27,310 bases of DNA, from positions 1 through 27,310 of the forward strand of contig JAULSN010000022.1 in assembly GCA_033439765.1 (NCBI GenBank), in the 5' to 3' direction. Positions 1 to 9,355 of the stretch are shown here, piece after piece (the first letter of the stretch is position 1; the number at the start of each line of letters is the position of its first letter). The notes under the pieces were generated by a model that did not search any database, was not told the origin of the DNA, and saw only the letters and a list, made by a program, of their open reading frames with translations. This DNA comes from Lasiosphaeria ovina. Taxonomy: Eukaryota > Ascomycota > Sordariomycetes > Sordariales > Lasiosphaeriaceae. The position numbers and the translations under genes were made by a program.

Positions 1-320
1 GAAGAAAAGGCAGGTGGGTTAACATTCCAGTTAGTCATCATTTACCCCACACCGGCCCCCATCCGCAGCGACCTTGCCTAATAGGCTCCCATCTTGGACG
101 AAGGGGGGCTTGAAGCTCCAAGAGACTCGCTCAGACAGCGAGAAATCAGTAAGAACTTGCCGTTCCGATAAACTAGGGCGAAATCTGAAGACGTGAAACT
201 TCTATTGCTAAGCGCGAAACAGGGGCTTGCTTGTCAGTGTTGTTGCCGTGCGACATGGCTCTAAAAGCCAACTGATTTGGAAGCCGGACCTCAATCCCAA
301 CTCAATAGCCCTGTGCTCTC
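1..320. other. Sequence downstream of the Nudix gene, no gene seen
   Basis: I see no coding frame with recognisable protein character and no RNA gene here. It lies 3' of the minus-strand Nudix gene and probably holds its 3' UTR and terminator, but I cannot place a polyadenylation site. Confidence 0.5.
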
Positions 321-815
321 CTAAGTGGGGCGTACACCAGGACGTTGCTTCACCAGGTTCAAGAATGGGATGAACAAGTGCTTTTCCAAGGGCTCCCCGA
401 TTTTGGCCGCCTCTGCTGCCTTGACCCGTTCAAGCAGCTCCTCCCAAGTCCACCATTCCCACGCCTCACACTTGTCTGGTTCCCGAAGCTCGGCCTCCTG
501 ATTCTCATCAGCACGCTCACCCACCACGAAGCAGGTGATATAGTGTTTGTTGTCTGCTGTCATGATATCATTGGTAGCGGTCAGGTATCTGACGTTCTTG
601 ACCTTGAGGCCAGTTTCCTCGTCGACTTCGCGGGCGCCACACTCCTCCAGAGACTCCCCGAACTCCAAATGGCCGCCTGGCAGCGCCCAAGTCCCTGCGC
701 CATGAGCCCTGAGGCGCTTGCCGACGAGAAAGCGAGGGTTCTCAACGGGTTCGTTCGACGTTGCGAGGACAAAGGCACCGACGCCAACGCGGACTTTCGG
801 GGCTGCAGTTGCCAT
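321..815 (-). CDS. Nudix hydrolase, NUDT15/MutT-like, intact
   Basis: A 164-residue Nudix-family pyrophosphohydrolase. Such enzymes cleave nucleoside diphosphates linked to another group, and this subgroup typically acts on (modified) nucleoside triphosphates in the cytosol. The Nudix box is perfect at about residues 48-70: GHLEFGE opens the GX5E part and REVDEETGL gives REUXEEXGU, so all metal-binding glutamates are present. The motif is preceded by GTWALPG, as in NUDT15-type proteins, and the WEWWTWEEL stretch further on is also typical. The length is close to the NUDT15 family and no intron is needed. The first ATG of the frame gives a short N-terminus directly before the VRVGVGAFVL beta strand. 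It is intact, unlike the genes further right. The exact substrate cannot be told from sequence. Confidence 0.9.
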   Translation of the reverse strand: MATAAPKVRVGVGAFVLATSNEPVENPRFLVGKRLRAHGAGTWALPGGHLEFGESLEECGAREVDEETGLKVKNVRYLTATNDIMTADNKHYITCFVVGERADENQEAELREPDKCEAWEWWTWEELLERVKAAEAAKIGEPLEKHLFIPFLNLVKQRPGVRPT

Positions 816-1254
816 TTTCCGAGGCGAGGAATGCTAGCAGCCACGGCCACGTTAGAGAGAGCGGCCAGTGTAGAAACTAAACGGCATGAGAAACCTGGGG
901 CCTGTCGAGAAGCTACTTACACTACCAGCGGAGTGGTTGATTGGTTGCGGTGATCACGAAACGCGAGCCTAGCGATCTTTGGCTTTGCCGTTGCCGTCTT
1001 CAGAAAATGGCAGTTAATGACCTACTCCAGGAGCCCCGCACCTTGTCCCGTGATTCAGATCCTGACCTATTGAGCACTGGTGCGCGCACGAAGACCGTAG
1101 AACCGCTTTGCCTGACAAGCCTGATAACAAGCGCGTATTTGATTGGCCTGCGGCCACGCATTCACAGCCCAGTTATCTCCATGATGGCGGTTGCCGCCTG
1201 ACTTTCGAAAGTGCTTTCGGTTATTGTAAGACGTGACCAACCCGTTTCGGGAAT
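816..1254. other. Nudix upstream region, no gene seen
   Basis: Presumed promoter and 5' leader of the minus-strand Nudix gene, about 440 bp before the first repeat-like DNA. The short ORFs on both strands have no recognisable domain and read as chance frames. Confidence 0.4.
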
Positions 1255-1261
1255 TAAGAAG

Positions 1262-1358
1262 CGACTACGGAGCATGGGGCCAAAAGAAAGTACTGTGGTA
1301 ACACCCTGCCTTACATAAGCAAGGGTACCTACCCACAGTATCAAAAAAAAAACACATA
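1262..1358 (-). repeat. Dispersed repeat, left copy (inverted relative to 12343-12430)
   Basis: The reverse complement of this stretch aligns with 12343-12430. Shared landmarks occur in the same order: TGTGTTTTTTT, then TACTGTGGG, then GCTTAYRTAAGGCAGG, then GGCCCCAxGCTCCGTA. I estimate by eye about 70-75% identity over 90 bp, with small gaps. The copies face opposite ways and lie about 11 kb apart, one on each side of the block of damaged genes. It is probably a fragment of a transposable element; no terminal repeat or transposase frame is visible. Confidence 0.65.
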
Positions 1359-1385
1359 CGCAGGCACGTGGCAGGCCAAGTTGTA

Positions 1386-1644
1386 GGCACCCAAGCGGGT
1401 GCCAAAATAAAAGACACTCCAAAGATGGCTTGGCAAATCACTGCGCTAACAGACTCACTAACAGTTTCACCACCACTCCATTATGGATTCCATGGTAAGG
1501 AGAATGCAACATGTGTTAGCGGGGGAGGGTCTGAGGACTGAGTAGTAGTACTTGATAGATACTTTTATTTATGTGAAAAATAGTCTTGTGCATAAGTAAC
1601 TATTAGGTATTGAGTGTCTTTTATTTTGGCACCCGCTTGGTACC
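1386..1644. mobile_element. MITE-like element with 29-bp perfect terminal inverted repeats
   Basis: The segment 1391-1419 is the exact reverse complement of 1612-1640 (29 bp), beginning CCAAGCGGGTGCC. The match continues imperfectly outward (GGCACCC against GGTACC), giving arms of about 34 bp. A TA dinucleotide flanks each end (1384-1385 and 1645-1646), as expected of a Tc1/mariner-type TA target duplication. The element is about 259 bp and has no coding frame, so it would depend on a transposase made elsewhere. The left arm is itself palindromic: GGCACCC and GGGTGCC around AAGC. It sits next to the point where the NLR pseudogene stops. The superfamily assignment is inference from the TA flanks and the size. 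Confidence 0.7.
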
Positions 1645-1718
1645 TAAGCAACAACAACTGCAGCCTTTCATTTTCTTGACTAGAGGGGTAGGTGCGACGT
1701 ATGAAGGCAAGTACTTAC

Positions 1719-3894
1719 CAGGAACAGTGAATCAGGACTCGAAGCAGGTGTGCTGTAGGATGAAGCCGGTGGATCACTTGGCCGGAGCTTTTTTGACCAG
1801 TGCTAGCCCTGCTCCGCTGGAAGACTCGCATGATGGATAACACATGAGGTGAGTAGGCGGTGCACAACGACCATCGGGACTGCATGGCGTCTTCGAGATC
1901 CTGCTTGGGAAACGCGTGATAGAGCAGTGTGGCCGCAGCGCCAAAAGCTTCTTGTAGTTTAGGTGGGGTCAGGTATCCAATGAACTCGAACTGAACGAGA
2001 CGATGAACCGAGAGGTGCAGGTTGTCCGACTCGCGTTTGACGAGATGATGTTCTATGAGAGAACCAAGGACATCGCTCTCGAAGCTGTGAACGATGGTTA
2101 GGCGGTTTCCTTCGTTATAGAGAATCCAAGGCGGTCGTGAGTAGGGACAAGGGCTGAAAGCACTTACGTCCACTCGTCCTGTAGAAATTCCAAGCAAGGG
2201 GGCACCTCAACGTCTTCGTTTAGTTGGAAGAGATGACAAGGAATGGCCTCGGGCGCAAGTAGAGATAAAATCCCCAATAGATCCGCCGAAAAGTCAGTCA
2301 AAATGCTTGAATGAGAGTCTCTAGACGGTTTCTATCGTGCGGCCGTCTTGCGATGTCCTGTGCACCTGATGTCCTGTGTTTCTCATACATCTGTACAACT
2401 TTCGCAATGCTGAAGTTCTTGCTCTGGATTAGGCCTGCAACATTGAACAAGCCAAAGGGAGGCCCCTGTTGAATCAGCAAGAGCTTGTGCGGCCTCGGTG
2501 TCCTCTTGGGTTCCGACTCTCTGCAGAACACTGAAAAGTAGCTGCGAGCCGGAGAACAGGATTGAACACCTCGACTTGAATCCCCGAAGATGCTAGCGAG
2601 AAAGAAATTGAGCGATTGCGGGTTGTAACAAGGACCGCTCCTCGGTTTGCAGTGGCCAGTACTCCCACAATAGCTGCTGGCTCCATGCGTTGTCGAATAC
2701 TATGAGCCATTTCTTGGCTGTGCAAGGTAAACAATTGCAATCAGGACCTAAACAAGACCTGATGTGTTTGAGTTGTGAAAGTAGCTAAGGTGACTTACAT
2801 GTTTTCTGAAGCCGCGTCTTCAAAATGACCTTGTTGATAGTGTTGTTGTTCTTGTCCGCTCCCTTGAGTCCCAATTTAAGACAAAGATCAGTGAAGTTAG
2901 TTTCCAAATCATTCAAGTTCTCGCTCAATACCCAGAGCACACGCGTCATATTCCTTGCTGCGGCTATGGACGTATTGTAGAGCAATCTCGCTTTTGCCGA
3001 CACCTCCAAGCCCATGGAGCGCCAAAGAACAGAACTCTCTCTCCGGCTCAAACCGTTGTAGACGGCTGTCGATCTCTTGGATTATTTCGGTCCGGTCAAA
3101 GAACCTACTATCCGAAGGTCGAGGGAGACTGAGGCATGGAACGACAGCTTCGTCTGAGTCTCCGGTGGTATCCAGGGCGAGAGTGACTTGGCGACTCAGC
3201 AGAGCCTGCTTCTGCACCTGCTCATTAGCTTGCCGGATGGAGATGGCTACTCCTTGAGATGCCTTCTGAATCCGCGATGCTGCCCCGGACCGGCATGGCT
3301 CGAGCTTTTTCCAGTCATCTGGTGTCATCTTCGCCTCTTAGAGGAGAGATCACGATGTGAGTAGGTAGGCACACGAAAAGCAAAGGCTAACTCTAGGAAG
3401 CTGTGGTGCTCACTCACCGGGAGGCCCTCGCTCGAACTGCTTAGTGACAACAACGGAAAACTCCGTGATGGACAAGTGGATCTCAATTGCCATCTCCTCC
3501 TTCTGGTATGTCGTCGCATTCTCAAGTGCCTCCTCAAGGAATGCTTTGAGGGAGCCGACAGCCATGTCGTTCAAGGAGCGTGCAACCAGTTGAGTGCTGG
3601 TGCTGAGTTAGCCGCAATGGCTGACTGGATAAGGGCTGGTTGTCAGCCATTGTATTCGGAGCTGCTTCAAATGCTCAGCAGCAGGCAGTGAACTTGCCTC
3701 GGTCGCAGCTAGCAGCGAACCCCAGAGCAGCCATCTGTCAAAGTCCGGTTGATCTGCCTGGTGTATTCTTCCAATGTGGAAGCAGCATCCCTGATGAGGT
3801 CGATGGCCATGGCGAATTCCTCATCCGGATCGCCTAACTTCGACCAGAAGTCTTGGGCGCAGTGGACTTGCTCGGCGACTGACACACGATAGTG
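1719..3894 (-). pseudogene. Fungal NB-ARC/STAND (NLR-like) protein, frameshifted and truncated
   Basis: This is a remnant of a fungal NLR-type signalling NTPase, a family involved in self/non-self recognition and regulated cell death. Pieces in order along the minus strand: a helical N-terminal segment (3709-3894, AEQVHCAQDFWSKLGDPD); an exon ending at 3418 (about 3419-3590, FLEEALENATTYQKEE); an intron 3337-3417; the NB-ARC exon with the P-loop GLGGVGKS at 2990-3013; an intron 2718-2798; Walker B WLIVFDNA just after it; the VLVTTRNRSISF sensor region near 2620; LFNVAGLIQ (GLPLA-like region); a winged-helix-like LLGILSLLAPEAIP near 2260; an intron 2085-2167; and SVHRLVQFEF. The frame must change near 2949, 2653, 2550, 2463 and 2300, and the first two exons are not cleanly joined. 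The expected C-terminal TPR-type repeats are absent: coding stops at a donor at 1718, just before the MITE. Confidence 0.85.
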
Positions 3895-4377
3895 ACCAGC
3901 CCAGCCCTGGAGCATCACGGATACCCCGAGCTCCCAACGCCGCTTGACCAGAGAGGGGCCTCTGCGGGAAGGCGCCACAGAAGGAGCGAGTCGCTCAGTA
4001 CTGTGGGTGCGGAGCACTCGACGCCGAGCTCGCGTCCACCCATTCGAGCTCACTGACGTTGGGACGCACCATAGGTATTGTGCGGCGCCCATGCACTGAG
4101 TTTCTTGAGTTTCCTTGATAAGGGATGGAAATGGCCAGGCGAAGTTGAGGCCATAGATGGCCAAACCAGATACCAATTGCGATTTGGACGGGGCCCAGGC
4201 GAGCGGGGATTGAGGCGGCGATTGCCTGATGTTACCAGGCGACCGTGCACAAAAACTGTGTCGGGTCATTGACCTATGACCATGAGGACCTTTTGGCAAC
4301 GATTCACTCAGAGCCTGACGGAGGCCGTCATGAGGGGGTAGCAGCATTTGCACGCAGCTGCAGGCGGCGGCCTCCAT

Positions 4378-4575
4378 CTCCAGACCCTGAAAAAAATGGC
4401 ACTATCCCGCCTGGCTATATTCAGACCCGATCACTGATTCAAGGCTCAAAGTGTGAGGGCGAGAGACGAGGAGCAACCAAATCTCGTGGCAGATTGATTC
4501 AGAAGCTACAAGTGCGTATCATGCTTCAAGCCTGCGAGGCTAAGGAGAGAACAAGATAAATTCAGAAAGCAAAAA
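4378..4575. other. Spacer between the NLR pseudogene and the poly-G tract
   Basis: No gene seen. It is ordinary mixed-composition DNA that changes abruptly at 4576 into pure G. Confidence 0.4.
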
Positions 4576-5069
<494 letters not shown>

Positions 5070-5292
5070 GCACCGGAGCCCCTAATCACCAGCATCGTTC
5101 AACAAACCTCACGACCACCAAAAACTTGACATGAACCCAACTGGCCCCAACTAGCCTAGCCACACATAGGCAGGGCCCTCAAACAAGGCAGGGTAACTAG
5201 TACCGAGGTAGGAACCTCAAGTCGGTGAGCTTTGGGGGAAACTGCTTAGGTTGGGGAGGTTGGGGCGCACCAGGACGTTGACACTTAGGTAT

Positions 5293-5493
5293 TCAGCTCC
5301 GATCGTGGAAGTCCTTCTCTGCCTGCATCCTGATTTTCTTGTCATCGCTTTCCGTGGGCTTCTCGGGGGCCGGAGTAGGCAGAAACTTCTTCCACGGCTG
5401 CACCTTCTCGGTTCCGGCCTCGGTGGCGTGCTCGGTGCCCTCAGTAGGAGACTCGCTGCGGTCGGAAGTCACGTCCAATCCTAAGTCTGCCAT
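5293..5493 (-). CDS. Small hydrophilic protein, unknown function
   Basis: A 66-residue frame beginning MADLGLDVTSD and rich in Glu, Thr, Pro and Lys. A central PWKKFLPTPAPEKP segment is followed by a charged C-terminus. I do not recognise the family. The ATG at 5491-5493 lies in a strong fungal start context (CTACCATGGC), which is why I chose it over the longer frame starting at 5619. There is no signal peptide, membrane segment or cysteine. It is transcribed away from the amidase pseudogene, with only 113 bp between the two starts, so they would share a promoter region. Unlike its neighbours it carries no break, but it is too short for that to weigh much. It could also be the first exon of something longer, or a chance frame. 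Confidence 0.4.
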   Translation of the reverse strand: MADLGLDVTSDRSESPTEGTEHATEAGTEKVQPWKKFLPTPAPEKPTESDDKKIRMQAEKDFHDRS

Positions 5494-5606
5494 GGTAGCA
5501 GTTGCTTTCTTCCTTGTGTGACGACATGGCTCTGCGGAGGACAAATTGGTGTTGCAACCCATCCCCCACCTCCGCGCAGACACCCATTTTCGATCCAAAA
5601 TCGCAA

Positions 5607-7774
5607 ATGAACAGGGCACGGCTTCTTCTTTCTTGCTCTCCCCTCCTTCTGCTACTTTCTCTGGAATCGCTTTCGTGCCTCCCAGTCCGACATTCCGTCC
5701 GATCAGGCCATGAAGAACTTCTATTGACGGCTTCGGCTGGAGAACTGCAGGCCCTGCTCCGGAGCGGAGATCTCACCAGCGTTCAGCTCGTCAAGGCCTG
5801 CCTAGGCCAAATCGCACAGTATGGCCAATCGGGTCCGAATCTCCGAGCCATCGTTTCCACCCCGCCGGAAAAAGACGTTCTATCGATCGCCGAGCGTTTG
5901 GATAAGGAACGGGCGGCGGGCAAAGTCAGGGGCCCATTCCACGGCATTCCGATCATTGTCAAGGTGCGATACGTGCACCTCTCCCACTTCAATTTCCGGG
6001 ATGCTTATGTACTGCCCGCAGGACTCCATCAACACTGATCCCTCTCTCGGCATGCCGACAACCCTCGGCTCGTAGCCTTCGAAAAGTCGCGTCCCAAGAG
6101 CACTCTGGCCGTCGTACAAATAGTAAGAGCCTTGGAGTTGGACTTCTGTCTGATGTGCGCGCGCCATCTGACAGCCTATAGCTCCTGGACAAGGGATTGA
6201 TCATTCTGGGAAAAGCAAGCCTCACGGTGAGACTGCCTGTGTGGCCTTGTCAAAGCCGCAACTGACATGGATGGTTCATTAGGAATTGGGCAACTTCAAG
6301 TAGCCATCCCCTATAATCACACTCTCCTTGTCTGCGCACGCCTACAGTTTCAGGGCGACAACATCACGTCCGGCTGGTCGGCCCTCAATGGCCAGACCCA
6401 GTCAGCCTACATTGAAGGCGGCGTGAAGCACAGAGAAATGCGTCTGGGCCACACTGTAAGAGCGGGAGGATGCCTTCAAGGCCAATGAGTGAGCGCCCTG
6501 CTAACTCTATTGTTTGTAGGCTCCTGGCGGCTCGTCTTCGGGCTCGGCTGTTGGAGTTTCATCAGCCGGCTATAGCCCTGTATCCATTAGAACTGAAGCA
6601 CACGATTCGCTCTGTACACCCGCGTCTCGTGCTGCCCTATACGGCATGAAGCCAACAGTCGGCTCAACCCCGATGGATGGCATTTTTGTCATCTCGACTA
6701 CATTCGATACTGTCGGCGCTATGGCAAAATCTGTTGATGACCTGGCCACCTTGAGTGGGCTATGTGCAACAAAAGGGTCCTGGCGATGATAGTCCTATCC
6801 CTAACTACAAGCGATGTATTTCAGAAAGATTGGTCGGGGCTGCGATTGGGGTTTGTGGATCCGGATAAGTGGTGGCTGCCCTCCTGGTCTGTCACGCCCA
6901 TCCAAGAGGTCAACACGCAGATTGTAAGCATTTTGAGTTCGCTTTTCATATCCGGACAACATAACATAACTCACACACCCAGTCCAGAAAGCATCGTACG
7001 AGGTAACGATGAAGAAGATCCAGAGTTCCGGAGGCGAAGTGATCTAACCCCGTCGAGCTGGTGCATCCCAAGCAGAACGGCATTGGCGCTGCGAGGACAC
7101 CATCTTCGGTGAGTAAAGATTTCGTGAATCTGGGAGTGCTCCTAACGATCGGGTAGATTACGGGCCCCGTGGTGTTGTGGCCAAATATCTCGAAACGAGG
7201 GATGATTCATCCATGAAGACTCTCGAAGACATTGCCAAGTTCAATATTGACCATGCCGATCTGGAGTTGCCCGAAGGTAAGTAGCTTACTAACCTGTGTC
7301 CCACTCCCCACCATTACTGTGTTTTCTGATAGCTCAAGTAGACTATCCCAATCAAAAATGCCATTCTCGATGCACTTAACCACAAATTCACCCGCGCCGA
7401 CTATGAGGCCGCCAAGGCAACCCTTCAGAGAGAAGCTCTTGAGAATGGCGTGCAAAGGCTTATGAAAGAGAACAGACTGGACGCCATCATTGGACCGACA
7501 GATGGGCCACTGGCCAGCATATCGGCCGCCATCGGTAAGAGAGAGAATCTTTTTCTAGTCTGGATTACACGAGCATTTCTTGACACTCATCTAGGAGGCC
7601 CAATCGCGACGATGCCACTTGGCCTTCTCAATCTGCATGGGCGGGCCGTTTGGGCTGTCCGTAATCACACTTCCGAACCGTGATGGCGTTCTATTCAAGG
7701 TCCTGAGTGCCTGGGAAGCGACGTTCCCCAAGAGAGCTTGCCTCCACTCCTTCTCAAGTAGGAACGTGATCTAG
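5607..7774 (+). pseudogene. Secreted amidase-signature family enzyme, multiple frameshifts
   Basis: This is a member of the amidase signature family (Ser-cisSer-Lys hydrolases of amides), with an N-terminal signal peptide (RARLLLSCSPLLLLL) suggesting secretion. Exon 1 (5607-5963) ends in GIPIIVK, whose last residue is the expected catalytic Lys119. Introns: 5964-6021, 6123-6181, 6227-6282, about 6301-6353, 6456-6519, 6924-6987, 7109-7156, 7277-7332 and 7535-7594. An 18-bp microexon lies at 6283-6300 (ELGNFK). The glycine/serine motif APGGSSSGSA starts at 6520. The nucleophile region reads TEAHDSLC where the family usually has TETDGSLV. Single-base lesions break the frame near 6073, 6775, 6811, 7045, 7091, 7358 and 7646, and the donor at 6300 lacks one G. 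Between lesions the protein is very family-like (DWSGLRLGFVDPDKW, LDAIIGPTDGP). This means either recent loss of function or consensus errors. The end is taken at the TAG in the restored last frame. Confidence 0.85.
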
Positions 7775-7965
7775 GTAGTTGTGAGTTATGCGAGAGGCTC
7801 GCAATGTCAAATGAGATTGTCACTACTCCGATTTGCAGTCGGGTCCTCTATATTCAATCAGCTAGCGTATCTTGCCCATATCTTCCTCTTATACCGATTC
7901 CCGACGGCAACGGATCCTTGCTCCCCACGAGACACGAAGCCTCTCTCGCGTATGAGGCACATCCA

Positions 7966-8115
7966 TTAAACCGTCGACGCTCCAATATCGTAACAGTTGA
8001 CGCCCTTCCCACTTCCATCTGCACAGTAACGAAACAGCACCAAATGTCCATCACTCTCACACATCCCCACCTCTGCAGCCGACCCCACTTGATGCCACAG
8101 GATAGCCACTCCGAC
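7966..8115 (-). pseudogene. Possible orphan exon, cysteine-containing, unrecognised
   Basis: An open 49-codon frame between two stops with no ATG at its start. It includes LVLFRYCADGSGKGVNCYDIG, which looks like real protein rather than random translation. I do not recognise the family. A CTCTACAG on the same strand upstream could be a splice acceptor, but stops lie between it and the frame. It may be a remnant of a small secreted protein gene. The remaining sequence between the amidase end and the MFS fragment (7775-8375) holds nothing else I can support. Confidence 0.22.
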
Positions 8116-8375
8116 TTAACTATTCAGCTGTAGAGCGAGGCATCTGGAAGCAGCGATTCACACAAGGCCCACATTGCCAAGTTAACTGATGAAATACAGG
8201 CAGTAATAGTCAAAACCTCTCGCAACGGGCACCCACAGTCCTTCCAGAAGTCACTACCGCTGGCAAACGCCAGAAACTACTACATCATATGGAGTCCCGA
8301 AACTTTGATGAAAGATACTCATGCTCCTGCTACGCCGAATGCTAGCTAAGGGACCACAGTCAGTAACACTAACCA

Positions 8376-9185
8376 TCATGAGCAATTATCTGTTCTATTA
8401 GGGGAGACTGCACATACCGCTCCTGTGTAAAACGGAGTTCCTTGCCACAAGCCAGCAAGGCCGCTGGACCAGGCAAATATGTATCCCCAAACTGGTGAGC
8501 ACACCAGCTGTCCCAAACTCGAAGCGACAGTAGCCGCGGAGAATAAAAAACCCCTGGAGCTGTCTGGTCCCTGGAAACTCAGAAATGATAAAAGTGGTGC
8601 TCGAATACCGAAACCAAGGGCAAATATAAGGGTCGCTTTTTTGGGGCGAGTGCATACAAATTAGCTAAACTTTCAGATTCTCTACTTAGAGAGGCGGATT
8701 GACCAACCGGGCATTAAAAGCCACCGAGCGCTGCAAATCCCTATGCAAGCCGAGCCGATGAAGAGGAAAGAGCTGCTGTAGCGGACCATCTTGAGCTCAA
8801 CTTCATCGGGGCTCGCCAAAGACTTTGATCGCAGGTATCTGAGAAATGAAGGCAACAGGAACACGTACTGAACGAGTCCTATAACCGCCACCTCTGATTG
8901 AAAAATCCCTGAGTCGACAACATCCCACCCAAATCGGGCTGATGAGTACTGAACTAAAATCCCTAAAAGTAGGTACCGTAGGGTCAAAACGAAGAATAGA
9001 GGCATGACGAGCATGACGTTCTTTTGCAGCAGTTGACTTCGAAAGCTCCCATGAAAGCTTGTTGCTAGTACACGGCCTCTCCGAATAGTGCTTGTGAGGT
9101 ACCTGACTCCTAAAAGCAGCCCTGCCGACCAGCCCAAGATCCGCATTCGTGTGAGGATGATAGTCCAAGAGTGGTTGAAAGGTCA
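8376..9185 (-). pseudogene. MFS transporter, C-terminal half only, frame-broken
   Basis: Remnant of a fungal major facilitator superfamily transporter, a 12-helix plasma-membrane carrier. The first segment (8682-9185) runs from the cytoplasmic loop (SFHGSFRSQLLQKN) into helices such as VMLVMPLFFVLTLRYLLLGI and VAVIGLVQYVFLLPSFL. It ends at a stop at 8682. A second segment in another frame (8376-8630) continues with LIFALGFGIRAPLLSFLSF, SAATVASSLGQLV and LAGLWQGTPFYTGAV, the last helices of this family. No intron signals explain the roughly 50-bp gap. The N-terminal six helices are missing: only 170 bp separates this fragment from the agmatinase start, and no ATG-headed exon is seen there. The substrate is unknown; position suggests it served the flanking amidase or ureohydrolase. 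Confidence 0.75.
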
Positions 9186-9355
9186 GGATTTGATCAGCAA
9201 CCTTGATTCATGCAACTGAAAATACCCCGCACTCCCCCCTCGTGAGGCAGATCAGATCTCTCACCATTTAACTACCAGGTCAAGGCAATGGTCAACAAAA
9301 TTTTCGACCCCTGAGAGAAATAATCTATCGGAGCCAGCAGGGTACAAAACACAAG

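Noticed and set aside
345..953. 202-codon plus-strand frame opposite the Nudix gene
   Set aside because: It is a shadow of the Nudix frame, which has a perfect Nudix box on the other strand.
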